Assembly (NCBI GenBank): GCA_905182555.1
Contig: CAJJBX010000004.1
Coordinates: forward strand, 33,061 to 97,060
Direction: 5' to 3'
Length of the DNA: 64,000 nt
Source of the DNA: an uncultured Ilumatobacter sp.
GTDB taxonomy: Bacteria > Actinomycetota > Acidimicrobiia > Acidimicrobiales > Ilumatobacteraceae
Positions 20,902 through 30,170 of this stretch are shown here, one piece after another. The translations under genes and the position numbers were made by a program. The notes under the pieces were generated by a model that saw nothing but the letters and a program-made list of their open reading frames with translations, made no database searches and was not told the DNA's origin. How positions within the stretch are numbered: position 1 is the first letter of the stretch; each line of letters starts with the position of its first letter.

Positions 20902-22160
20902 CCACCGGCTGACTTGCGGCGATCGGCCGGAAGACTCGATTCAGCTTCGACCGTCGAAGCCAGCCTGTGGGTGACCCCGGTGGTTTTGGCTTCGTACATC
21001 GCGACGTCGGCTGCTTGCATGAGTGCTACGAAGTCCGAACCATGACGTGGGAAGAGTGCTGCGCCGATACTGCCGCTGACCAACACGTCTCCGGCCATCG
21101 GCGCTGAACTCATCGCCGCAGCAATTCGCTCGGCGCTATCGCGCACCGCGTTGGCCTGGACGAGCCCCGGGAGGATGACGACGAACTCGTCGCCGCCCCA
21201 ACGAGCCACGAGGTCGGTGTCGCGCAGGGCCCCAACCAGTCGGTCAGCGCACTCCGCCAAGACGCTGTCACCGAATTGGTGACCACGGGTGTCATTGATC
21301 TGCTTGAACCCATTGAGATCGATCAGCATGATGCAAAGGCCCGTGCCGAAGCGGCCAGCCATCTCGATGGCCTCTTCGCTCTGCCGCTCGAACTCGCGAC
21401 GATTCGCAAGACCCGTCAGTTCGTCGGTGGTCGCGCGCCGTTCGAGATTCCGACGCTCGGCGAGGAACATCCGCCCAGCAAGTGCGACGAGGATCGTGCC
21501 GAGTCCGAGCACAATCACGTATGGACCAGACGTATCGGCGCCCCAACCAGCGATGCTCTCGACGCTCGTGATCACCAGCAAAGAACCGCCGTCGAGTGGC
21601 TCGGAGATCTGCGCTACGGCGACGCGTTGGCCCGGTTCGTTGGCGATGCTGGCAACCTCCGGTGGCGCTTCGGAGTCCGATGGTTTGACGTTGACATCGA
21701 CGTCGAGTTCTAAAATATGCTGCAGTGCGAATGCGTCGATGACGGCATTGAGCGGCAGCTGAATCGACGATGTCAACGCGGGTGTCTGGGCGAGAACGAG
21801 GACCGAGTTGCTGGCCGAGTCGACGACCGCGACCGTTGGGAGTGATTTCGAAGCGGCGGAACCGAAGGTGCTGAGCGCTGCGAGGTCGGGACCCGAGCAC
21901 CGCGGCCCGACGCAGGCCTCGACAGTGGCACCGAAGGTGGCGAGCAGTTCTTCTGGAGAGGTATTGGCAGTCGACACGGCCAGGACGGCACGGGCCCGCA
22001 GGACGGTGTCTTGGACCGAGTTGCTGGCCATCGCGGCGGCGGTCTGCACACGCATGTCTTGTTCGCTGTAGAGGTCGGATCGATGGTCGACCAGCGCGAC
22101 CAATGTTGCCACCAGCAGCATCAGACTGCCAACGAGCGCACCGACACGAATGAATCCCAC
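20898..22160 (-). CDS. Membrane-anchored GGDEF diguanylate cyclase
   Basis: DELTGLANRREFE, ARWGGDEFVVILPG; N-terminal TM and extracytoplasmic region. Confidence 0.92.
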   Translation of the reverse strand: MGFIRVGALVGSLMLLVATLVALVDHRSDLYSEQDMRVQTAAAMASNSVQDTVLRARAVLAVSTANTSPEELLATFGATVEACVGPRCSGPDLAALSTFGSAASKSLPTVAVVDSASNSVLVLAQTPALTSSIQLPLNAVIDAFALQHILELDVDVNVKPSDSEAPPEVASIANEPGQRVAVAQISEPLDGGSLLVITSVESIAGWGADTSGPYVIVLGLGTILVALAGRMFLAERRNLERRATTDELTGLANRREFERQSEEAIEMAGRFGTGLCIMLIDLNGFKQINDTRGHQFGDSVLAECADRLVGALRDTDLVARWGGDEFVVILPGLVQANAVRDSAERIAAAMSSAPMAGDVLVSGSIGAALFPRHGSDFVALMQAADVAMYEAKTTGVTHRLASTVEAESSLPADRRKSAGG

Positions 22161-22363
22161 GATGTCTTATCGGCAATCGCAACACACAACCTGAGAGCTT
22201 TAAATGAACTGTCTGCCTCGCTGACCAAAGACCGCTGTTTCTGCGTGAGTGGAGTCAATGTCGATTGCGGAGCTGTCAGCTCTGATGTTCACCCAGTGCG
22301 ACTCCAACACCCGCCTCCAAGTTGAACGCGGTGACTTTGGCGGTCAACCGACTACGAGGTGCC

Positions 22364-23149
22364 CTACTGGTCGAAGACCGGCGGACGCTTTTCCAAAAAC
22401 GCAAGCATTCCCTCCGCCGCATCGGGTGTGCCCATCGTGGAGTGGACACCAGCCCGTTCAGCTGCCAGCAACTCCGCGAGCGTCTTGTCCTCGCTGTCGT
22501 GGAGTGCGTCAAGCATCGCTTTGACTGCAAGTCGCGGTTGTGCGGCCAGTTCGACAGCAAGAGCGATCGCACGTTCCTTCAACTCCTCGACTGGCCAGAC
22601 TTCGCTGACGAGGCCGATGTCGAGCGCCTCAGGACCGGAGACCTTCTTTGCTCGAAGGATCATGTCCAACGCAGGCGTCCTGCCGATTGTCTTGGCAAGG
22701 CGGGCTGACCCTCCCCACGCCGGCGTGAGTCCGAGATCCATCTCGGGCAGCCCGATCTGGGCTCCGGTGGCCGCCGCAAGCCGGAACGTGCATCCGAGTG
22801 GCAGTTCGAGACCGCCGCCAAGGCAATAACCAAACAACGTCGCCACCGACGGCTTGCCCATCGTCTCGATCCGCGAGATGAGATTAATCCGTTGATCGAA
22901 GAAGGCATCGACGCCGACGTCCGCCATCCCAGCGCCAAGTTCCTTGAGGTTCATACCGACCGAAAAGTTTTTCGTGCCCTCGGCGGTGATCACGAAAGCC
23001 CGGACTGCGTCGTCAGCGGCGATGTCCTCGACGACCGCTTCGAGCTGGTCGACATAGGCAAGTGTCATCCGATTGAGCGGATCGTCATTGGTCGAAATAA
23101 TAGCGACGCCGTCGTCGCGCTTGGTCAACAGTAAGGGCTGATCGTTCAT
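22364..23149 (-). CDS. Enoyl-CoA hydratase/isomerase family
   Basis: Crotonase fold: GYCLGGGLELPLGCTFRLA. Confidence 0.88.
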   Translation of the reverse strand: MNDQPLLLTKRDDGVAIISTNDDPLNRMTLAYVDQLEAVVEDIAADDAVRAFVITAEGTKNFSVGMNLKELGAGMADVGVDAFFDQRINLISRIETMGKPSVATLFGYCLGGGLELPLGCTFRLAAATGAQIGLPEMDLGLTPAWGGSARLAKTIGRTPALDMILRAKKVSGPEALDIGLVSEVWPVEELKERAIALAVELAAQPRLAVKAMLDALHDSEDKTLAELLAAERAGVHSTMGTPDAAEGMLAFLEKRPPVFDQ

Positions 23150-23367
23150 CGGCTGACGTTCCGACTCACCGAGTTCGCACGGAAGGATCCCATCAGATGA
23201 GATCTTTGCAGGACGGCCACGTCAGGCCACGAGTCGGGGAGCCGGCCTTGTTCCCGACGCAACCCTTTCTCAACGGAGAGGTCGGTGGCCTTGGCTGGTA
23301 ATGGTCATACGCAGGTGTTCTATGGTCACCAGGTAGTTCAGTATTCGTACCGGTAGGAGCCCCAGTC

Positions 23368-25035
23368 GTGGAAATTGACATAGAGAACTTTCGCGGACGC
23401 AGAAACGATCAGCGTTGGAACCGTGTTTCGGTGGGTGATGTGATCGAACGCATCACGTGGAGCCTGCCGGACAAGGAGTGTTTGATTGCCACTCCGGAGG
23501 CAACTGTGAACCCGCTGCACGCTCGCGTCACCTACGCCCAGGCCAATAGTTTGATCAACCGTGTGGCCAATGGGCTTTTGGCCATGGACATCGCACCGGC
23601 CGCGCGTGTTGCGATGTTGGTTGAGAATTCGGTTGAGGCGTGGCTGACCAAAATTGCGATCGCCAAGGCCGGCATGGTTGCTGCCCCGGTCAACATCATG
23701 ATGGCGCCTGACGTGCTCATTGACTGTCTCGAACGCGTCGGCGCCAAATTCGTGATCGCCGACGCCAGGCAGTGGGAGAAACATGGCGATGCTCTGATCG
23801 CAAGCGGGCTTGCGCCGATCATGATGATCGGCGGCTCTGACAACGGTAAAACCCCTTCATTCGACGACTTCATCGCTGGTCAGAACGCCGACGAACCCGA
23901 CGTCACAATCCATGGTGATGATATTTGGGAGGTGTTGTTCACATCGGGCACCACCGGCAAGCCGAAGGCGGCAATGATCTCGCACACCTACACGTATATG
24001 TGCGCAATGAGTCAGATTTTGTCGATGACGCGTGGACTCGAACACGAGCAGGATCTGCGTCACGCGACCTTCACTCCAATGACCTTCCACATCGGCGATC
24101 ATCTGATGGTGTTTGGCCCACTGATGGCGGGTGGGACCGTCATTATGGGGAGCAAACCCGATGGCCAGGAAATGGCGCAGGCTTGTTCCGATGAGGGCGT
24201 GACCTGTCTCTTTGGCGGATCACCACAGTTTGTCGAGGGTCTCATCAGCGAGTGCCAAGAGAACCCCGGCGCTTACGATCTTTCGACGGTTTCGTCGATG
24301 TTCTACGCCTGGGCCCCCCTCAAGCCGGAAACGTTGAAGGCGTTCGAAGCACTGACCCGCCCGAACCTCGTGTGCTGGGAACTTATTGGTCAGACAGAAT
24401 GTCTGGCGCCACATCGTTTCTTCGTGAATCAGCATCGAGAGTTGTTCGAAGCAACCGCTCCCGCCATGAACTATGTGGGCATCCCTGTGCCGCTGCTCGG
24501 ATCCGCGGTGATGGATGAGGAAGGCAACGACCTGCGCGACCAGCCCGGCGTTCATGGAGAAGCGGTCTATCGATCGCCTGCGATATTCTCGGGCTACTAC
24601 GGCGACCAAGAAGCAACAGAAGAAGCACTACGCGGCGGCTGGATGCACTCGGGCGACACCTTCACCTACGACGAGCAAGGCCAGCGAATCATGGTCGATC
24701 GTTACAAGGACATGGTGAAATCCGGTGGCGAAAACGTTTCATCAATCCGTGTTGAGGCCGTGTTGCATCAGCATCGATCGATCCAGCGTGCCGCTGTCAT
24801 CGGTGTTGCTGATGACACCTGGGGCGAAATGGTGACTGCTTGCGTCATCCTGGTGCCAGACCACGACTTGGACGAAGCCGAAGTGATCGCATTCGCCCGG
24901 GAACGGTTGGCCGGCTTCGAAACGCCGAAGCGAATAATTGCCGTCGATAGCTTCCCAGAAACAGTTGGCGGCAAGATCTTGAAATACAAGTTGCGCGCAG
25001 AACTCAACAAGACAACACAGGTATCAGCCGAATAA
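23368..25035 (+). CDS. AMP-dependent acyl-CoA synthetase/ligase
   Basis: LFTSGTTGKPKAAMISH, MVDRYKDMVKSGGENVSS. Confidence 0.92.
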   Translation: MEIDIENFRGRRNDQRWNRVSVGDVIERITWSLPDKECLIATPEATVNPLHARVTYAQANSLINRVANGLLAMDIAPAARVAMLVENSVEAWLTKIAIAKAGMVAAPVNIMMAPDVLIDCLERVGAKFVIADARQWEKHGDALIASGLAPIMMIGGSDNGKTPSFDDFIAGQNADEPDVTIHGDDIWEVLFTSGTTGKPKAAMISHTYTYMCAMSQILSMTRGLEHEQDLRHATFTPMTFHIGDHLMVFGPLMAGGTVIMGSKPDGQEMAQACSDEGVTCLFGGSPQFVEGLISECQENPGAYDLSTVSSMFYAWAPLKPETLKAFEALTRPNLVCWELIGQTECLAPHRFFVNQHRELFEATAPAMNYVGIPVPLLGSAVMDEEGNDLRDQPGVHGEAVYRSPAIFSGYYGDQEATEEALRGGWMHSGDTFTYDEQGQRIMVDRYKDMVKSGGENVSSIRVEAVLHQHRSIQRAAVIGVADDTWGEMVTACVILVPDHDLDEAEVIAFARERLAGFETPKRIIAVDSFPETVGGKILKYKLRAELNKTTQVSAE

Positions 25036-25140
25036 CGCGTCGGGAAGGCCGACAACGGCAACGTCGGCCACGTTGTCGTGGGCGTACAGCAGTTCCTCGG
25101 TCTCGCGTGGGCAGATGGTCTCAGCTGTACGTTGCCGAGC
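25024..25140 (-). pseudogene. Acyl-CoA synthetase-like C-terminal fragment, antisense
   Basis: RTAETICPRETEELLYAHDNVADVAVVGLPDALFG* resembles the YPREIEELLYxHPxVADVAVVG motif. Confidence 0.5.
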
Positions 25141-25341
25141 GTTGTTGGTGATGCCTCGGCGGTGGAGGAAGGCACCTTCCAAGAAGCCAGTCGTGACGCA
25201 GATGTATTGGATCTCAGCGGGGTCGTGAGAATCACGTCGAGTAGCTGCACGTCGCCCAGAGAAATCGGGCAGAGAATTCGCCGAGAGAAATCGCCAGTGT
25301 CGAAATCTCTTGAGCCCGGTCCGCCATCGTAGGGTCAGAAC

Positions 25342-26124
25342 ATGAGCAGCGTTGAGTACAACACCTCTGATGGCATCGCCACGGTCCGACTTAACAGACC
25401 GGACAGCTTGAACGCAATGAACAGCGAGGTGATGAACGGGTTATCCGACGCGTTTGCTGCGATTGATGTCGATCGATCGATCCGCGTCGTCGTGCTCACC
25501 GGCGCCGGTCGGGGGTTCTGTGCCGGGGCCGACCTGAGGGCCGTTCGCGAAGGAGGAGCGGGCGCTGCGGACCCCGAGACGATGGAGACCATGTTCAACC
25601 CCGCGATGCGTGCAATAGCGGCGTGCCCGGTTCCGACGGTCGCCCGGATCAACGGTGTCGCCGCCGGAGGCGGGTTCGGTTTGGCAATGTCATGCGACAT
25701 CTCGATCGCAGCGTCGTCTGCGTTCTTTGTTTCGACGTTCGGTCCGCGACTCGGCATCGTTCCCGACCTCGGTACCTCGTATCACCTGCCGTTGCGCACC
25801 GGCGCTGCACGGGCGCGCGGCATCGCGATGTTGGGCGGTCGGGTCACCGCCGCTCAGGCAGTCGAATGGGGACTGATCTGGCAGGCGGTCGACGACGATC
25901 AGCTCGATGCGGCGGTCGACGAGGTGACAACGACGTTGAAACGTTCGTCGCCGACGGCGATGACCCGCATCCGCAGTGCAATATCAGAGGCTCCGCATAA
26001 CACGCTGTCTGAGCAGCTCGATCTCGAACTCCGCCATCAGCGTGATCTGATCCCTCTGAACCTGGCCGAAGGCGCTGCGGCCTTTGTCGACAAGCGCGAA
26101 CCGAACTTCAGCCCGACCCGCTGA
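25342..26124 (+). CDS. Enoyl-CoA hydratase
   Basis: LTGAGRGFCAGADLRAV, GVAAGGGFGLAMSCDI. Confidence 0.92.
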   Translation: MSSVEYNTSDGIATVRLNRPDSLNAMNSEVMNGLSDAFAAIDVDRSIRVVVLTGAGRGFCAGADLRAVREGGAGAADPETMETMFNPAMRAIAACPVPTVARINGVAAGGGFGLAMSCDISIAASSAFFVSTFGPRLGIVPDLGTSYHLPLRTGAARARGIAMLGGRVTAAQAVEWGLIWQAVDDDQLDAAVDEVTTTLKRSSPTAMTRIRSAISEAPHNTLSEQLDLELRHQRDLIPLNLAEGAAAFVDKREPNFSPTR

Positions 26125-26465
26125 GGGCCGTCGACAACGTCTCCATAATCTCAGATTGGTGGTCAGGCGACCTTCGCCGCGCCGAGACCAGGGTCGGTAC
26201 CGAGAAGCGGAAGCTGTACACCAACAACGACATCCCGCCAAGGTGTTCGACTGACGCGGAAACGCAGTCGCGGATGTTTGCCCTCCGCCGACTCATGCTG
26301 GAGATCCATCATGACCTTGAGGCAGAGATCAAGCGGTAGTACGACTCGATGTTTATCGCAGAGCAGCAATACCGAGACGCATCCACGAGGGCACTCGGCG
26401 TGCTCGAGCACGACGTCGAGACTGAGGCGATCCGGGCCTACAGGCCCACAACTGGGGGCGCAGTG

Positions 26466-26520
26466 TTGTTCTCAGGCCTTGTTCTCAGGCCTTGTTCTCA
26501 GGCCTTGTTCTCAGGCCTTG
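26466..26520 (-). repeat. Four tandem 13-bp units containing the stop codon of the MDH-like gene
   Basis: Minus strand AACAAGGCCTGAG repeated four times; AAC AAG GCC TGA is the gene end. Confidence 0.95.
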
Positions 26521-27548
26521 TTAGCAGCTTCCACAGCTCCGCTTGCTTTGTTCAGTGCCATTCGCTCATCATCTGCAATGGGTAGCTCAACGACTTGTGA
26601 CCATCCCCGCTGGTCCAGCAGCACTGGAACGGCAAGCGGTCCGTGAAGACCTCCAAACTCGCCGTCAAGTACAACCTGTCCCGGGATCACAACGGTCTGC
26701 CCACGTGCGAGGAACTCAAGCAGATCGACCACAGCATGTGCTGTGGCCAGTTTGGTTGTGGCGGAACTGAAGTGGATGAAGAACGGCTTGACTGCAGCAC
26801 GCAAATCCGGTGGATGCCGCTGGATAAACGAGAAGGCGCCGGACACATCTCCCTGGTTGATCAATGTCAACATTTTCGTCCGGGCTTCGATGATCTCTTC
26901 TGGAAGATCCGCGAGTGCCCGCCCTTCGCGCGCGGCCCCGATTGTGTCGGCAAGACGCTGTTCCGTTATGCCTCGAGCGCGTACTCGGCTCCAAATCGGC
27001 ACCAGGTGGTCACCGTGTTGGCCCCAAAACTGTGCACTGACCATCGGCCGACGAATTCCAAGTTCAGCGGCCAACTCGCGCTGAAACCTGAGTGAGTCAG
27101 ACCACGCTGCAGCCCCAATGAGCCGGTGACGCGGAACATGTTGACCAAAGATCGAGAGGGCTAATTCGACCGGATTCGACTGAACAATGACGGTGACATC
27201 CCGCCCTATTTTCCCGATTGATTCGGCAACTTCGGTAAAGATTTGCCGATTAATTTGCGCGAGGGCGGCGCGATCGGTTGTCTGGCGCGTCACCGTTGCA
27301 CCTGCCATCATGACAATCACGTCTGCGCCGCTGTCGACGAGATCGGTGCCAACTTCTATGTTTTGGGCCCGGTCGGCGAACGCGTCACTGAGGTCGGCGC
27401 GCAGCCCCCAGAGCTCGCTCTCGTGCGCACCACCTTCATGTCCGACCAGATGGAGGGTCGCGGTCTCAGGTAGCAGCGATCGCTCAATCAATTGAGCTGC
27501 TACCTGTCGCCCACAACTCCCAGTGGCTCCAACAATCGCTACATCCAT
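26511..27548 (-). CDS. Lactate/malate dehydrogenase family protein
   Basis: MDVAIVGATGSCGRQVAAQL, VIVMMAGATVTRQTTDRAALAQIN, QSNPVEL. Confidence 0.8.
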   Translation of the reverse strand: MDVAIVGATGSCGRQVAAQLIERSLLPETATLHLVGHEGGAHESELWGLRADLSDAFADRAQNIEVGTDLVDSGADVIVMMAGATVTRQTTDRAALAQINRQIFTEVAESIGKIGRDVTVIVQSNPVELALSIFGQHVPRHRLIGAAAWSDSLRFQRELAAELGIRRPMVSAQFWGQHGDHLVPIWSRVRARGITEQRLADTIGAAREGRALADLPEEIIEARTKMLTLINQGDVSGAFSFIQRHPPDLRAAVKPFFIHFSSATTKLATAHAVVDLLEFLARGQTVVIPGQVVLDGEFGGLHGPLAVPVLLDQRGWSQVVELPIADDERMALNKASGAVEAANKA

Positions 27549-27685
27549 TTCCTGAGCCTACGCCCGGCTTTAAGCTGCGAACGGGAGCGTGCCGGGCCCT
27601 CAGCGGACGTCGATTCGGGGGCTTGGGTGGGCGCAGTATTGCGTTCAGGGACCAACTGCGGTCCTCGCTGGTCCCGTGAACGAGA

Positions 27686-27715
27686 CAGGGGTTTCGCATC
27701 GCTGCGAAACCCCTG
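27686..27715 (-). terminator. Hairpin downstream of tRNA-Arg
   Basis: CAGGGGTTTCGCA TCGC TGCGAAACCCCTG, perfect 13-bp stem with 4-nt loop. Confidence 0.75.
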
Positions 27716-27724
27716 ACCATCGTG

Positions 27725-27797
27725 TGCGCCCGGAGAGAGTCGAACTCCCAACCGCTTGATCCGTAATCAAGTGCTCTATCCATTGAGCTACGAGCGC
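27725..27797 (-). tRNA. tRNA-Arg(ACG), CCA not encoded
   Basis: GCGCTCGTAGCTCAATGGATAGAGCACTTGATTACGGATCAAG...GTTCGACTC. Confidence 0.95.
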
Positions 27798-27925
27798 ATA
27801 TATGTGAGTGGACAGTCTAAGCGGTAACTCAGGAGACGCGTCCCGATTTTGTCGACCCGATCACGTAATTTGCGATCAGTAATGGGCGTGGCCCGTCGAC
27901 CGATCTGGCCGCGCCAACCGGGAGC

Positions 27926-29356
27926 TCAGAAGCCCCATGGCCCCCAGCCGCCAGCACGCTGGTACAGCTCGTATGCCGCACGGGCATTGGTCGCCGGGTC
28001 ATACAACTGCCGGTCGTTCGTGATGCCGATGTCGTTGAGCCAGCTTCGATGAACTGTCCAATACATCTGGAAGAGGCCGTAGCAGCAGAAGTTCTTGGCG
28101 GTCGGCACGAACCGGCTTTCGCGGTAGGCAATCTCGATTGCACGCTCTTCGAGCTCGTCAGGCCACGCGTCACGGATGATCTGCTTGACCTCGTCCGGCG
28201 TGGAATTCGTGCTCGACGGCGTCGTGCCAACAGGCGTGCTGGTGGGCGTAGCGGTGTTCGTAGCGGTGTTCACCGGTGTCGTGGCTGGCGTGGTCGTGGC
28301 CGGTGCAGTCGTCGGAGGCGCAGGCGTCGTGGCGCCGGCCGGCAAGCAGATCGACGTACCGGGGTAGATCGGCGTCGATGAAGTCGCTCCATTTGCTTTG
28401 AGTAGTTCAGCGATCGAGACGTCGGCGGCATCGGCAAGACGGATCCAATAGTCGCCGGCGAGAACCTCATAGTCAATGGCGCAAATGCGTTCGACCCGGT
28501 CAGCAGGTGCGGCGGCGGTGGCGGCGTCAGGAGCGGCACTGACCGGTTGAGACGACGTGCCCGTGTTGGCTACCCGTGCGGTTGCGCCAGACCCGGCGTC
28601 GAGTGCCGCAGCTGCGGCCATCGCTGCCGGCTGCATGTTGAGGGGAAGTGCAAGCGGTAGATCGTTCGGATCGAGCTGGCCAGTGGCAGTCAATGTTGGC
28701 ACTTCGGCAGTCGATGCGTCGGCGGCCGCAGCATTCTCGGCCACAGCGCTTTCGGCCAAGGCCTTGGACGTCGCGGTCAACTCGTTCGGTGACGACGACT
28801 CGATCAGCGATTCCGTACTTCCTCCACGGAAGCTCCACAGGGCCGGCACGAGAAGGGCAGCAACGAGTGCGACGACACCGATGCGCATCAGCAGCGGGTC
28901 GACACCAGGCGATTCGGTCTGGCCAGTTGCGACGGGCGCAGGAGCAAACTCGGCGTCCCACTGTTGCAGCTCGGCAGCAGCGACCGGATCGATCCGAGGC
29001 GTTGGCGTCGCTACAGCCGTGTCGCTGTACGTGTAATCGAAGTCATCGAGATCGTCGAACATGCCGTCTGCGGGTTCAACAGCGGGTGCCGCTTCAACAG
29101 ATCGAGCCGCTTCAACAGATCGAGCCGCTTCGGGCCGGACGATGCCATGCTCACGAGTGGGGTTGGCGCCGCTCGAGAACAGATTCGACAGGTGACGCTT
29201 GAAGCGCTGCCCAGCCCGCTCAGCTCCGACATTCAGTGGCACTGCCGACTGGTCAATCGATGCGTCAACCCGCTGGACGCGGTTGGTCGGCAGCGTGTTG
29301 GAGCGGTCCGACCAGTCGGATTGGGTGCCCCAGAAATCGTCGTTACCGGTACTCAT
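27926..29356 (-). CDS. LysM + lysozyme-like transglycosylase, membrane-anchored
   Basis: YEVLAGDYWIRLADAADVSIAELLKANG (LysM), IAYRESRFVPTAKNFCCYGLFQMYW, C-terminal GGWGPWGF. Confidence 0.8.
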   Translation of the reverse strand: MSTGNDDFWGTQSDWSDRSNTLPTNRVQRVDASIDQSAVPLNVGAERAGQRFKRHLSNLFSSGANPTREHGIVRPEAARSVEAARSVEAAPAVEPADGMFDDLDDFDYTYSDTAVATPTPRIDPVAAAELQQWDAEFAPAPVATGQTESPGVDPLLMRIGVVALVAALLVPALWSFRGGSTESLIESSSPNELTATSKALAESAVAENAAAADASTAEVPTLTATGQLDPNDLPLALPLNMQPAAMAAAAALDAGSGATARVANTGTSSQPVSAAPDAATAAAPADRVERICAIDYEVLAGDYWIRLADAADVSIAELLKANGATSSTPIYPGTSICLPAGATTPAPPTTAPATTTPATTPVNTATNTATPTSTPVGTTPSSTNSTPDEVKQIIRDAWPDELEERAIEIAYRESRFVPTAKNFCCYGLFQMYWTVHRSWLNDIGITNDRQLYDPATNARAAYELYQRAGGWGPWGF

Positions 29357-29558
29357 CGACTGTTGTCTAGTCGGTTCGTCATCAAACCGCAACATGGCTG
29401 TCACGTGGACGACATCCTTGTAACTTGCCCGACGCGTGATTCGGCAGGTGCCTGAGATCGGCAGCTGCAGGAACCTCGGGAAGAAAAGCGGCGCTTTCCA
29501 CTTCAGATCGCGCCAAGTTTGACGGATCAGACAATGAGGCGCAGGCCGAAAACCCAAA

Positions 29559-29585
29559 CGACCGACACGTTGAACGTGTCGGTCG
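29559..29585 (-). terminator. Hairpin downstream of tRNA-Ser(GCT)
   Basis: CGACCGACACG-TTGAA-CGTGTCGGTCG, followed on the minus strand by TTTGGGTTTT. Confidence 0.8.
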
Positions 29586-29588
29586 CAG

Positions 29589-29676
29589 TGGCGGAGAGGG
29601 TGGGATTTGAACCCACGGACCCCGGAGGGTCAATGCCTTAGCAGGGCATCCCATTCGGCCGCTCTGGCACCTCTCC
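29589..29676 (-). tRNA. tRNA-Ser(GCT), CCA encoded
   Basis: GGAGAGGTGCCAGAGCGGCCGAATGGG..CTGCTAAG..GGTTCAAATCCCACCCTCTCCGCCA. Confidence 0.95.
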
Positions 29677-29712
29677 TGGGAGAGTGAAGCATAGCCCGAT
29701 ATCGTTGAAGTC

Positions 29713-29800
29713 GGAACGGTGGCAGAGCGGACGAATGCACCCGCCTTGAAAGCGGACGAACTGAAAGGTTCCGGGGGTTCGAATCCCCCCCGTTCCGCCA
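29713..29800 (+). tRNA. tRNA-Ser(TGA), CCA encoded
   Basis: GGAACGGTGGCAGAGCGG..CTTGAAAG..GGTTCGAATCCCCCCCGTTCCGCCA. Confidence 0.95.
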
Positions 29801-30016
29801 ATTAGCCCCAAAGGTTCAGGGGCCGCCTCTCGTGGGCATGCTCTCGACCAGCAGTACGGCCGGCGAGTGACCTCCATGCTGTGGGGCAACGCCGGCGACG
29901 ACGTACAGATGACCGGACGGTGCACCAATGAGCGATAGCGCAGCTACCCACAGCCTTGGCCCGACGCCATCGCAGCACGCGCTACGGCTGACGGCTGCCT
30001 TGCCAGGGAGGCACGG

Positions 30017-30130
30017 ATGATTCCCGACCAGATCGGCTACATCTGCATGCTCGAAGATCCCGACGGCAACCTCGTCGAGTTCTCCTTCGACCAGGGTGCG
30101 TACGAACAGGTTCGTGAAGTCTGGGGCTGA
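30017..30130 (+). pseudogene. VOC/glyoxalase-family C-terminal fragment
   Basis: RMIPDQIGYICMLEDPDGNLVEFSFDQGAYEQVREVWG*. Confidence 0.6.
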
Positions 30131-30170
30131 GTCGGGCCGGCCAGTCGGGTCGCCTCCATCCGGAGACGCG

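Noticed and set aside
21276-22325. Plus-strand ORFs over the GGDEF gene
   Set aside because: Shadow ORFs; minus-strand GGDEF motif is decisive.
29091-29135. Repeat CTTCAACAGATCGAGCCG in the LysM gene
   Set aside because: In-frame low-complexity linker repeat (AARSVEAARSVEAAP); ordinary for exported linkers.
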